From assembly GCA_029990175.1 (NCBI GenBank), contig JARKIP010000048.1:26932001-26996000 (forward strand): 64,000 nucleotides of DNA. Direction: 5' to 3'. A program made the translations under genes and the position numbers. Positions 22,536 through 33,384 of the stretch are shown piece after piece. This stretch comes from Petunia secreta (taxonomy: Eukaryota > Streptophyta > Magnoliopsida > Solanales > Solanaceae). Under the pieces are notes generated by a model that was not told where the DNA came from, did no database searches, and was given only the letters and a program-made list of their open reading frames with translations. Position 1 is the stretch's first letter. Every line of letters starts with the position of its first letter.

Positions 22536-24116
22536 GAGTAAAATACTTAAAAGGTCACTCAACTTTGAGAAATGTGTGACCAAAGTCACTTTGCTTTGAA
22601 TTGTACTAATAAAGTCACTCAACTTTGAGAAATGTGTGACCAAAGTCACTTTGCTTTGAATTGTACTAATAAAGTCACTCAACTTAAGGTAATTCTCACC
22701 AAAAGTCATTGTAACCAGATTTTGCACAATCATCTCACCGAAAATCTGACATGGCATTTTCATTTTTAATTATATATACATGTGGCATACTTTATTTTCC
22801 ATATAGGATTTTATAATAAGTTGATTAACCCAACTCTTAATCCATAACCCATTTCTCTTCCACATTTTTTCGGATCCATCTTCTTTTTCAAAATGGATGG
22901 TCTAGATTTAATGAAGTAAAACTAAATGTTTGACCATGGTTAGAAAAATATATCTTCCTATTTTAAATTCAAAGCATCTAACATATCTTATAATTTAGCA
23001 GCAAATTTCATCCCTCCTCCTAAATTATTTTTCGGTCTCCAAAATTTTCGTTTATTTATTGTTTTAATAAAACTTTGTTTTTGCTAATCCAATCTCAAAC
23101 ATATAACAGAAAACCAAAATAGTGTTAAACTATTTTCAAGTGATAACATCGTAAGGAATAGAATTAACAAGACAAGATTTAATAATATCAATTTACTCAA
23201 ATAACAATATACGAAGAAATTCTTTTCACACAATCACATCAGTTAAAACTAGTTGCGAAGATAGTACCTAATATTCTGCTCATAGTTATTCACATTTTAT
23301 CTTGGAAAGAATCTTTCCGACCAATTCATAATACTTATAGAAATCACATAGATCTTCTGCACTTCTATATCTAAAATAAGATGAGTTTGTTTAACAATTA
23401 ATGTAATTTTTGCTGCTAAATTATAGGATTCTTTAAGATAAAATGAATTTGAAATAGAAAGATATTTTGTCCAAACCATAGTTAAATACCTTTATTTACC
23501 CTATTAAATCTAGAACATTGGTTTTAAGGAGGGCCAAGTGTCATTCATCCAAATAAGAAATTGAGAAAATGGAGACACTAGATAAAATATATATTTAACT
23601 ATCTATTATATTTAACTAATCTACCTATTATCTATTATATAAAATATATATTTAACTAATAGATTTGAAAAAAATAATGATTCTAACCATAACTAATTAA
23701 AGAGTTAAGTACTTGAAAGAGTAGTAAAGCTAATATTTCGACAGTACCCGTAGAAATTTAGCAATGACACAATATTCTACTATTGTAATAATTTAAAAGA
23801 ACACTTTCCAAATCCTTAGAAAAGTATTCAACTTATTATAAAATCCTATATAGAAAATAAAGTATGCCACATGTATATATAATTAAAAATAAAAATGCCA
23901 TGTCAGATTTTCGGTGAGATGATTGTGCAAAATCTGGTTACAATGACTTTTGGTGAGAATTACCTTAAGTTGAGTGACTTTATTAGTACAATTCAAAGCA
24001 AAGTGACTTTGGTCACACATTTCTCAAAGTTGAGTGACTTTATTAGTACAATTCAAAGCAAAGTGACTTTGGTCACACATTTCTCAAAGTTGAGTGACCT
24101 TTTAAGTATTTTACTC
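22536..24116. mobile_element. Foldback MULE-type element (1,581 bp), TSD TAGTTATAAG
   Basis: The element starts GAGTAAAATACTTAAAAGGTCACTC and ends with the reverse complement. TIRs are about 289 bp (22536-22824 and 23828-24116), and a more diverged inverted zone continues inward (about 22890-23010 against 23395-23530). A perfect 10-bp direct repeat TAGTTATAAG flanks it (22526-22535 and 24117-24126), near the 9-11 bp expected of Mutator-like elements. No transposase is encoded. Confidence 0.88.
22558..22690 (+). repeat. 60-bp tandem repeats within the MULE TIRs
   Basis: Two copies of a 60-bp unit (TCACTCAACTTTGAGAAATG...) are tandem in the left TIR and mirrored at about 23965-24085 in the right TIR. 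Because the TIRs are near-identical, they produce the same short ORF on opposite strands. It is not a gene. Confidence 0.88.
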
Positions 24117-24237
24117 TAGTTATAAGACCAGCAATACTATGTAAGGGTGAATGTCAGACTACTAAAAGTAAGGGTGAATGTAAGGTTCAACACATCCCCA
24201 AGATGAGTTTCGTACATATATGATGCTTAGGTGGATA

Positions 24238-25083
24238 GTCCAATATTTTAAAAGGCGGGGACGCAAGGCGAGGCGTTTTACTTACAACGAGGCGAGATGT
24301 AAGTTCCGAGACGTGAGGCGTAAGTCCCATGGATCTTATTTTTTAATTAATTTTAAATTAATAAAATAGCATAATGTGTCAAAAAAATTAAAAGCACAAA
24401 AAAAATTTTAAAATAAGAAAAAAGATATAGGAACAAAAGATCCAATCTTTTTAACAATTGTAAAAAATTGAATAATGTTACAGTTTTTATGAGATGCAAA
24501 TAAACCATAAGGCCTTAACTTTTAAACAATTAAAAATAAAAATTTATTACTATAAAAAGTGAATAAACAATAAATATTTATTACTACTATAATTTAAAAT
24601 ATTAATTCTTCATTGATAAATATAAAATTGCTTCTAAATTGTAAAATAATTGAAGTCTAACAGTTTTGACTGACAGAAATAAAACATGAAGACCAATAAC
24701 AAGTGATGATGTTATAAACATCGGCTATGCATTTTTAGATTAAGTATACATATGATATTCACCCTTATGATATTCTCAATTATTATACATGTAATATTAT
24801 GTCTTTTTAATTGAAGTGTACTCAATTTTTGAATTTCTATAGATGAATATAACTTCATTTTTAAAGAAAATTATGAATGAACAATCTTAATTAGGGAATT
24901 GGACAGATCATTTGCATAGGTTCTATAAGGCGATTTCCGCGCGTTGGACGTTGGGCGTGCTCTGGGGACATCGTCGGACGCTTGAGGCGTAAGCCTCGCG
25001 GATCTAAGTCCCGCCCGAGAGTCTCAGGGCGTTTTGCTAGTGCCCCGCTCTGGGGCGAGTCCCAAAACTGCCTTTTAAAATAG
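24238..25083. mobile_element. GC-ended MITE with 9-bp TSD AGGTGGATA (846 bp)
   Basis: TATTTTAAAAGGC (left) and GCCTTTTAAAATA (right) are inverted, next to GC-rich subterminal blocks full of GGCG and GCGT. AGGTGGATA is duplicated at 24229-24237 and 25084-25092. The interior is AT-rich and non-coding. The 9-bp TSD favours a MULE-type origin. A smaller relative is at 44464. Confidence 0.8.
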
Positions 25084-25092
25084 AGGTGGATA

Positions 25093-25612
25093 CAGAACTA
25101 GAAATGATCACATTCACGTGAAGATTAAAGCAGTAGACATCAAGAATAAAATGAGAGAAGGTTACTTGAAATAGTTTGGTCTGTGCTAACCTCCAAATGC
25201 ACCGCTCTATAAATGTTAAACCACAAAGGACAGTAAGGGTGTTAAAAGACGATGCTAAAGACCTAAGATCACATAAAAATGAAATCGTCTCAAAGAACCT
25301 ACAAATTCTTGAGATTCACGTTGTTCGACTTAGCGAATGATAGTATACAGTGAGAGGAATACTATTAGTTGAGGAAATATATTTTGATGTGTTAGTACTT
25401 TTACTCTTAGTTCGGTGCTTTCTAGAAACGGTTTAAGCTTTCAGAGATTTATTCATTCAACATAAAGAAGTTACAAAAAAAGAAAAAAAAAATTGTTAAA
25501 AAAAACATAGTACTAGTTGTTGTTTATTTGAATTCCCCTATTTCTTTTAGCTTTTCTTATTCTGTTTGAATGAAGTTTGATTGAGATATATCTGATCTTG
25601 ATTAGTATCACA
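25093..25612. other. Intergenic, nothing recognised
   Basis: No coding frame or repeat boundary supported. Confidence 0.45.
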
Positions 25613-25872
25613 TGTTGGGTACATGTTGGGTCTTTCAAGTAATTTTATCAGTCTAAGCGCAGAAAACCTACACATAATTTGGGTAAAAACTTCTCATCTT
25701 TTCTTATTTAATATAGGGTATTTATACAAGTAGGAAATCTTACCTAACTTGGTCACCAAGTATCTAATTGGCTTGGCCAAAAACACAAAATAAAATCTAG
25801 TTATCTAATTACAAGTATATCTGTAATATCTATACTAACTATGTGTCGTGTATTTACATATATTCCATTACA
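25613..25872 (-). repeat. Probable 3' LTR of copia-3 (left boundary approximate)
   Basis: The sequence ends ..ATTCCATTACA at 25872 and is followed by CCCCCTCAAG, a polypurine tract on the minus strand. The TG start near 25613 is a guess. It lies outside the tandem repeat and occurs once in the window. Confidence 0.6.
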
Positions 25873-25879
25873 CCCCCTC

Positions 25880-26195
25880 AAGTCGCATCATGAGGATTCC
25901 TTATAGCTAACTTGTCAAGGAAATAATCAAATTGTGCCCGTCTCAGAGTCTTAGTAAAAAGGTCTGCTAATTGAGTGTCCATAGGGACGTGTCGGAGCGT
26001 GTTGTGCCTCCGATGGTTTCATTCTGGATTAAGTGACAGACAACTTAAATATGCTTATTCCGCTCATGAAATACCGGATATCGAGTTATATATAAGGCTG
26101 CTTGACTATCATATTTCAACTCTATCAGAGACAAATGATTGATACCAAGGTTCCACAATATTTCCTTGAGCCATTTCAACTCGCACACGGTCACT
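25880..26195 (-). pseudogene. copia-3 RNase H C-terminal fragment
   Basis: The reverse strand encodes, across frames, VCELKWLKEILWNLG, YDSQAALYI, PVFHERNKHI, LFTKTLRRAQF and DYFLDKLAIRNPHDA, the C-terminus of a copia RNase H, followed correctly by a polypurine tract and LTR. The coding is continuous across 25929, where homology to the second repeat copy begins. Upstream RT and integrase are absent: the fragment stops at about 26195, where an inverted viral piece starts. Stops and frameshifts are present. Confidence 0.8.
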
Positions 26196-26206
26196 GTGAT
26201 CGACCG

Positions 26207-26259
26207 ATATTTATCCCTAGTCTCTTCTTTAGGCTTTTCAACCTCTTTTTCAAATACCG
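26207..26259 (-). repeat. 53-bp inverted piece of the provirus
   Basis: These bases are the reverse complement of 27981-28033, inside the viral ORF4-like gene. The piece sits between the copia-3 fragment and the main provirus. Confidence 0.9.
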
Positions 26260-26262
26260 ATC

Positions 26263-27747
26263 AAAAAAACAGAAAATCAAGATATAGATAGTAAACAAAG
26301 TCCTATTATAAAACAGAAAACTTTAGAACTTGTAGAAAATTCTATGAAGACAATCCTCTAGCATTTAAAGAACGTAGACAATATAACAAGAAAATAAAAA
26401 TAGAATTAAAGGACAAGGAACCTATCAAACAAAAGCCAATGTTATATAGTGTAGAAGATGAGAAGGACTATAAGGTTATTATGGAAGAACTTCTAAAATA
26501 TAATTTAATTAGAGAAAGTAAAAGTCCTTATAATTGTGCAAGTTTCTTGGTTAAAAACTAGAGTGAAGAAAAACGAGGTAAGCCAAGACTTGTAATAAAT
26601 TATAAACCTCTCAATAAAAAGGTTATAGATTATAGTTATCCTTTACCAAGAAAAGAATTAATATTTGAAAAAATAAAAGATAGCAAAATATATTCTAAAT
26701 TTGATTGTAAATCAAGATTTTTCCAAATAGAATTAGAGGAAGATTCTAAGAAATGCACTGCTTTTAGTGCACCCCAAGGACATTATGAATGGAATGTCCT
26801 ACCTATGGGACTAAAAACAGCCCCAAGTATATTTCAAGAAAAGTTAGATGCTATATATAAAAGGTATAGTGATTTTATAATAGTATATATAGATGATATA
26901 CTAGTATACTCTAATAATTGGGAAGATTATAATAAGCATCTATTTGTATTTGCTATAGAAGCTTTCTAGAATGGATTGGTATTATCAAAAAAGAAAGCAG
27001 AAATAGGAAAAGAAAAAATAGAATATTTAGGTCTGATTATATGTAAGGGAGAAGTAGAATTACAACCTCATATAGCTAAAAGTATCCTAGATTTTCCTAA
27101 TGAATTTAGCGACAAAAGACAACTACAAAGCTTCTTAGGACATTTAAACTATGCAGATAATTTTATAAAAAATGGAGCAAAATTAAGAGAAAACTTACAA
27201 AAAAATTTAAGGAGAAAAAAAGGAATTTAGTTGGACTAAAGGAGATACTAGGGAAGTAATAAAAATGAAGGAAACTATAAGAGAATTAAAACCAATGCCT
27301 CTCCCAAAGGATGAAGATGAATTAATATTAGAAACATATTCCTCCGATAAATATTGGGGAGCAGTATTAAAAAGGCAAGGCGATGAGATAGTTCTTAGAT
27401 ATGCATCTGGAGGATTTCGAGGAGCAGAATTAAATTATGATATAAACGAAAAAGAGTTACTAGCTGTAATTAGAGCAATAAAAACCTTTGAAATATGGTT
27501 AATAAGGACAGAATTCATATTAAGGACTGATACTACTCAGGTTAAAGCATTAATTGAAAATAAGATTTATGGACGTATCGCTAACAGGAGAAGGATCAAG
27601 TGGCAGGTACTTCTATCAAGCTATACTTTTAAAATTTAAATTATTAAAGGTGCTCACAACTTTCATGCAGATTTCTTATCTAGAAATGGATTATCAAATC
27701 AAGGAAAAGATGTTGGAAGAATTTTGCAAAATGAAAGCAGCATTTGA
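26263..27747 (+). pseudogene. Pararetroviral polymerase: RT and RNase H (copy 1)
   Basis: The reverse transcriptase fingers and palm are recognisable, with CTAFSAPQGHYEW, LPMGLKTAPSIFQ and the catalytic YIDD at 26886-26897. RNase H follows, with TYSSDKYWGAVL, a conserved ELNYDINEKELLAV and the closing HNFHADFLSRN. In family members this enzyme copies pregenomic RNA to DNA. Breaks are TAG at 26559-26561, TAG at 26967-26969, a frameshift in the A-run near 27217, and TAA at 27637-27639. The last is absent from copy 2, so it post-dates the duplication. The protease domain is missing. Confidence 0.9.
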
Positions 27748-28830
27748 TTTAGCACTTGAAGAATCCGATCAACGGATAAAGAAATACAAAGAAGAAGTGG
27801 AAAAAGAATTCTGAAAATTAGAAAAAGAAATACAGCAAAGAAAAGAAATTGAGCACTATCATAAAGAGAGACTGAATTTTCTATATGATTCTATAAAGAA
27901 TTTAGAAGAATTTGAAAAGATTCCAGAACAACCTAGCAATGTAACTCAGTCCGAGGAGGTTACTAAACCAAAATCGGAACCGGTATTTGAAAAAGAGGTT
28001 GAAAAGCCTAAAGAAGAGACTAGGGATAAATATTCCATGAGTAGTAATTCTTACTCAGAGTTATTAAAAAGATCTTGCCCTACAGATATGAAAAAGAATT
28101 CTGAAGAAAGATTTCGTAAAGAAAAGGAAATATTCATGGAAGAATACAAAGCCATAGTTGAATTTATGTATGATGGAAATTTTGAAAAAGATAGTGTTAA
28201 CCGAAGAACATTTGTTATCGAATATGCTGGAGTATATCAAAGAATTACGATATTTCCAAGAGGCATGGAACCTGAGCATTCATACAGACTGTTCAAATAT
28301 GGATTTATTGATACAATTTATTTTAAGAAAGATTTAGAAGCAATCAAGATGTTCACGGATCTAATTAAGAGTGCAGTCTAATCCTTTATTAAAGGATGTC
28401 AACCTCAAGGAATTATATTTATGAAGATAATTAGTGCAGCTCCAGACTTTACCTCTTCTTCAAATTATTTAATTAAGGTTGGTTCTACTAACCAGCTACG
28501 TGGAATTATAGAAAAAGAAAAATGTGATCAAGTCCCAAAATTCTTAGAAGAATGGGTATTCTTTAGAAGAGCCTTAGGAGCTAAGGTATTATACAAAGCA
28601 CTTAGAAAAGAAGCCGATGAGAAAAAGTTCTGGGTGTATGTGTGTACAGTTTAACAGAAAAAATGATAATAATAAGTTATAAGGATAAACATGAGCCTAT
28701 GATGGCTAATGTACGATATCTAAGAACCTTGTCCGAAAAGATAAATCGAGGAATGCTTGGACGACATCTAGTTACCCTAAAAAGGCTATGTGAAATAATG
28801 AATCACAACGAAGGAATATCGCATCAGTGA
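27686..28830 (+). pseudogene. Pararetroviral ORF4-like protein (copy 1)
   Basis: The frame begins with ATG 27686, overlapping the polymerase end in another frame, a compact arrangement seen in caulimovirids. The first 130 residues are rich in Glu, Lys and Leu and look like a coiled coil. A globular region follows. By position it could correspond to an inclusion-body or transactivator protein, but I recognise no diagnostic motif. Breaks are TGA at 27812-27814, TAA at 28379-28381 (followed by the same frame) and a frameshift in a GT-rich run near 28640. The final segment ends at 28828-28830. Confidence 0.6.
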
Positions 28831-29564
28831 CATTACTGTCAGAAAAAGAAGGAAATATCAGAGGAAGGATATGTAATGGATTTTCAAATTATATTGTAAA
28901 ACATACCACGTGTAAAGAATGAAAATCAGCATTTTAAAAAAGTTAAAAATACAATTCAAAAAAGGAGACACCTTGCACACTAAGGTCTCATCACTCTGCT
29001 AGACAAGACCCAAAATGGTTAAGTGGTAGAACAAGTGTAAAGTAGAAATTATGGCTGGGGAGAAAGTAGTCTAGGCTGGTTTTCTCCACTACAATATTAG
29101 ACAATTGAGCCTCTATATAACGCTCAGTTTAGAGAAGGAGAACACAGCTCAAGTTCACTTATAATTGAGTATTTTGTGTATCCCTTCACTATGTTCTAAA
29201 TATCTTCTTGTATAATTCTGAAGAAGTATTGAATAAAAGAGCTAAGTCTTTTTATCTAAATACTACATGTTCTTGTTTTAACTATTTATCTTCTGTCCAA
29301 ATTAGCCAACGTTAATATCTCAAACTCTCTTAAAAGAATCTTAGAGACCCAGCCTTTAAGCCATATACGGCAAGCATACTATAATCTTCAAGGCCGAAGT
29401 TAGGATTAGTGAGGCACATGTTGCGGATCTAGGAGATTGCGCAGATATTAAAGGAAGCGAAGTGGGCACAAGAGGTATTTATGCTAACTCAAGAATGTTT
29501 AATATTTAGTTAAATATAGATTTATTCTTTTAATTCATGCTTATGATAGAACTAAATTCTTTAA
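28831..29564 (+). promoter_or_regulatory. Pararetroviral intergenic region with TATA and poly(A) signals (copy 1)
   Basis: A non-coding block contains TATATAA at 29114-29120 and AATAAA at 29232-29237, about 118 bases apart. This is the usual spacing for a pararetroviral promoter and the poly(A) site that produces a terminally redundant RNA. I did not find the expected tRNA-Met primer site. Confidence 0.6.
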
Positions 29565-29975
29565 ATGACTATTATTAATCCAAACAAAAGTGATATACAA
29601 AATGCATTAGATATAGTCACCAATCTTGAATTAGATAATCTAGAAAAGTTAGCTGAATATATAAATCGAAGTGATGAAAAGTATACAGAACTTAGTCAAG
29701 ATCTTGCTATAGCAAGAACCATAGGTAATAGAGAATTAGAATTAGAGATTCTATCTAAACAAGAGATAGTCTCTAGCTTAGACTATTTTTCTTAAAATTA
29801 TTACTAGAGTTGCATGAATATAGTGAATATGAACTAGTAAACAAGCGAAGCATTATATTTAGTGAATGCCGTAAATTATAATCCGCGCAAAATTCATTAG
29901 ATTATACTAGATATTTAAAATATGATGATTCTCCGTTAACGTATGTAGAAATACACAATACTCAATTATTTTTAA
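29565..29975 (+). pseudogene. Start of pararetroviral first ORF (copy 1)
   Basis: ATG 29565 opens 76 codons ending at 29795. A similar-composition frame continues to about 29975 after a frame change. It follows the intergenic region as a first ORF would. The rest is missing because LINE A sequence begins. No domain is recognised. Confidence 0.5.
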
Positions 29976-29977
29976 CT

Positions 29978-30764
29978 CACCAAAAGTCCAGCTTAAACCA
30001 CCTTGGCATAGAATGTGTGAAGTGATAGAAAGGCTAAAACCAGTTCCAAACTGGAAGCAAGCGCAATGGTTCAGACCAAACTATGGGAAACTCAAATTGA
30101 ACACTGATGGAAGCTACTTCAAGTTAACAGGAGGGGGTGGAATAGGTGGAATTCTAAGGAATGAAAACGCTGACTTTGTCATGGCTTTCGCAATACCAAT
30201 TCAGACCTCAAGCAATAATGAAGCAGAAATTAAAGCGGTCAAGTTTGCAGTAGAGTTGTGTATTAAACAAGGATTCCAGAATATAGAACTTGAAATGGAT
30301 TCATTGATAGTTGCAGATAAGCTGAGAACCAACACTTGCAAAAATTTATAAAATGAGGAATGATTTTGAAGAAGCTTTACAACAGATTGCACAGGCTAAT
30401 ATGTCTATTATTCACTTTCTAAGGGAAGCTAACCAAGTAGCTGATTCTCTTGCTAAGCTGGCTTCTGCAACGAATGAAGGGACTATATTCCTAAACTATG
30501 CTCAACTGCCTAATTCTACGAGACGACTATTCCAATTGGACAAGTCCCAGTTGCCTAGCGTTAGGATTAGGTATGATAAAGCTAATTTTTTTGTAAGTTA
30601 AGATGTATATATAGAGGAAGGAGCTAGTCCTTTCCTCCAATTTTTTGTGACTGCTCTGGCAGTCAGTGTTGATGTATCCAGAGGTAAGGCCAAGCCCCCC
30701 TCATTGTGCTTATTGAATACAACAAAGCCCAGATCTTTGCTGGGCAAACTTATTTTAAAAAAAA
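29978..30764 (+). pseudogene. LINE A 3' half: RNase H domain, 3' UTR and poly(A) (copy 1)
   Basis: The sequence encodes PWHRMCEV, then an RNase H domain with LNTDGSY, SSNNEAEIKA, EMDSLIVADKL and REANQVADSLAKLA, giving the expected D-E-D-D positions of plant L1 ORF2. A stop and frameshift lie near 30350. A 3' hairpin GCCCAG/CTGGGC is at 30727-30745, and the element ends in a short A-run. The following 16 bases (30765-30780) are identical to those preceding the LINE RT segment at 45283-45298, so this is the 3' end of that same insertion. The RT part is not adjacent here. Confidence 0.9.
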
Positions 30765-30780
30765 AACATTTGTTGTACAA
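30765..30780 (+). repeat. LINE A 3' target-site duplication (copy 1)
   Basis: AACATTTGTTGTACAA (the first A may belong to the poly-A) matches 45283-45298. It is part of the LINE B ORF1 reading frame. Confidence 0.88.
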
Positions 30781-31562
30781 GCATCAGCGTAAAGAGAGAT
30801 ACCTAAAGCACCTCTTATTCGACTGAGAGAGTCCATGGCCCAATAATTAAGAGGTAGATTAGGCCACTTGATCCAAAGGGAAACAGTTTGTAGGATTTCA
30901 GCATTAAAATCAAAATTAGCCGACCAATTTTTGAGAATTGTAGGTATGCTAAATATAGTGTAAGGTCCATAATACATTACAATATCTCGATCTTCCAATG
31001 ACTTGAATTTATCTAAAAATAATTGGCTTTGCTACAAATTTCTAATCCGAGTTGATAAATCTTTCAAGGGCAGCAAATGGTAGTGCTTCACCTAGAACAT
31101 AGTGAATGAGTGCATGCTTCCACGTTTTTATTTCTACTTCATTCTTACTTACTTCCACTATTTTTTATTAATTCTTCTATTTTCTCCATCTTTCATAATA
31201 AGGGCAATAAAACTAGATTCATACATTTAGCAGCTAGTTTGTTGACAGAAAATAGGAAATTTCATTGTTGTTTCTTTTCTTCCACCGTATTTAGGTTCAA
31301 TGTCCATTTGGTCAGATTTTATGGTGGGTTTGGCTCGTACCAGATGGTGTTAGTAGTTTCCTGGCAGCAGGTGTCACATTTGTGTTGAGCTCCGTATCCT
31401 CGAGCAGATTTGGATTCCATATACCAGTTTCGGCTATGCTTGTGGCCACTTGATCAAGCTTGCCTATTTCAACCCTGGCCGTAGAGTTTGTAGTATGTGC
31501 CTTGGTATTAGCTGTAGTCAGCACCGCCTGTGGAGTATTGTTGGCACTCCTCGATTTGGGCA
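30781..31562 (-). pseudogene. LINE B ORF1, 5' part (copy 1)
   Basis: The reverse strand encodes PKSRSANNTPQA near 31555, then a DUF4283-type domain (DIVMYYGPYTIF, WIKWPNLPLNYW, LGISLYADACTTN) as in plant LINE ORF1 proteins. The frame runs to the LINE A target site. It resumes in phase on the other side of the same 15-bp site at 45298, as TTNVENILYTRMLIEMDV. The original start codon appears to be at 32581, separated by a TRIM insertion. Frame breaks lie between 31000 and 31300. Confidence 0.88.
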
Positions 31563-32572
31563 TGTAGACATAATTTTGTAGAAATTAGGGCTTCTAAAAG
31601 ATAAGCCCATTAGGTTACTTGGAGGCTACTCTACCAAAGAATTCCTAGATCATGCCTATAAAAAGGGGTCATATATTCCCTTAGAAGGCATCTAAAAAAC
31701 TCAATGAGATCATCTCGAATCCCATAAACTCGGGATATCCACAAATACGTAAGACACCAAATATGTCTTTCAAGCTGCTTCTTGATAATCAAATACATTA
31801 AGAAGATATATATCATCATATGTTTGAGAAATACGTCACAAAGGCCCTCGAATTACGGATACCAAATCAGAGGGAAGAATTGAGGCATCACCGCAATTGT
31901 GCTCATAGCTTTGATGAATAAAAGCACTTATTTTCTTTATATTTTTTGTGGTTAATTTTTCATAAAGCGTAATTTATTGCAAACAAATTGGCACGCCTAG
32001 TGGGACCAATTCCACCTTCCATCTCTTCTCTTACAAGCAAACAAAGTCTTCAATAATGGTGGCCAAATATGGAGGCAGGATCTTCAATACTTCAAATCTT
32101 CTCTTCGTATATCCACTCAAATAAGACTTGAAGTGGGGGGCATTTGTAGACATTGAAATTTTGTAGAAATTAGGGCTTCTACAAGGTAAGCCCATTAGGG
32201 TTACTTGGAGGCTACTCCACCAAAAAATTCCTAGATCATGCCTACAAATGGGGTCATATATTCCTTTAGAAGGCATTTCAAAAACTCCATGAGATCATCT
32301 CGAATCTCATAAATTCGAGATATCCACAAATATGTAAGACACCAAATATGTCTTTCAAGTCGCTTATTGATAATCAAATACATCAAGCAAATATATATAT
32401 CATCCTATGTTCGAGAAATACGCCGCTAAGGCCCTCGAATTATGGATACCAAATCATAGGGAAGAATCAAGGGATCACTATAACTGTACTCACAGTTTTG
32501 ATGAATAAAAGCACTTGTTTTCTTTATATTGCTTGTGGTTTATTTTTCATAAAGTGTAATTTATTGCAAACA
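31563..32572 (+). mobile_element. TRIM-like LTR element (1,010 bp), TSD GGGCA (copy 1)
   Basis: LTRs at 31563-31985 and 32145-32572 run from TGTAGACAT to TTGCAAACA. The 159-bp interior has only a primer-site-like TTGGCACGCCTAGTGGGACC at about 31988 and a polypurine AAGTGGGGGGCATT before the right LTR. GGGCA is duplicated at 31558-31562 and 32573-32577. It has no coding capacity. The LTRs are visibly diverged, so it is old. Confidence 0.9.
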
Positions 32573-32578
32573 GGGCAA

Positions 32579-33384
32579 CATCGACAAGTCTTCCTAAATG
32601 ATCTGTTTCCATGTGAGTTTTATATTGCTAAAGACATCAGTAATTGATTGTTGATTAGCTCGAACTTATTTTCCTGTGGTCACTACAGTTTTCCATTTAA
32701 TTGATTTAATTTTCACTTTCGACTTTGGTCTCGCCACTACTTTTCAAGTTCTTCCTTGTGGCATTTGGTTGGAGGCGCACGTTAGTTAGTTAACCAGTAA
32801 GGTGTGCCGAGAGCATTTTTTAAATTTTGTTTCAAATAGAAACACTAGATTTTACAAATATTGATGGTCGATCCATTTGTAGATCATTACAAAATAAAAG
32901 GCAAGCTCAAGGTTACTTTTATTTCCTGCTTTCTCTATTCATTGTTATTAAAGGCTCGCGTAAGCCCTGAAACTTAGTGAAACCTAGTTGGTGCGATTCG
33001 CTTCACTTAGTTGGCACTTTAGTGTAGGCACCAAAGGCGTGTTTTTCTTCACCAATGGGCTATGTCTTAAGAGCACATCACTAGACAATACAAATAGTTG
33101 ACAAGGTGGTACATTAATTGTTAAAAAAACTGTTATGACTAAGCTTCTAGTGATTAGTAAGAAGAGATTAGAAAATGTAGTAAAAAAAACCAAGCCACGA
33201 ATGACTTATAATTAAATCATTCAACTTGGTAGGATTTAGGGATTTTTATCACTTCTATAAGCACAAGGTTTCTTTTGTTTTGACCTTATGGTAGTTAATC
33301 ATTACCATTTTTTCTAATCTCATTATCAGCAATTATCCTCTTTTGTCTTTACCAAAGAGAATGTTTAATTATTTTTACATGTAG
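32579..33384. other. LINE B start codon, 5' leader and probable intron (copy 1)
   Basis: The reverse-strand ATG at 32579-32581 is in frame, across the TRIM, with the ORF1 codons left of 31563. Further right is non-coding DNA. A stretch around 32950-33110 (CGTAAGCCC...TTGGCACTTTAG) is similar to the MITE at 44464. No TSD for LINE B was found. Confidence 0.5.

Larger units (their letters stand above)
26207..29975 (+). mobile_element. Endogenous pararetrovirus (Caulimoviridae-type) fragment, copy 1
   Basis: The order is polymerase 3' part, an ORF4-like gene, a non-coding region with TATA box and AATAAA, then the start of a new first ORF. This is the order expected from a circular caulimovirid genome opened inside the polymerase gene. 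Movement protein, coat protein and protease are absent, so about half a genome is present. Coding is AT- and Lys-rich, unlike the neighbouring elements. Stops and frameshifts in every ORF make it a dead fossil. A solendovirus-like affinity is possible but not established from sequence alone. Confidence 0.85.

Noticed and set aside
22518..24119. Identical 74-81 codon ORFs on opposite strands
   Set aside because: They arise from the tandem units inside the MULE terminal inverted repeats. There is no codon signal or known domain.
29300..29560. tRNA-Met primer site in the proviral leader
   Set aside because: Looked for TGGTATCAGAGC and close variants; none seen.
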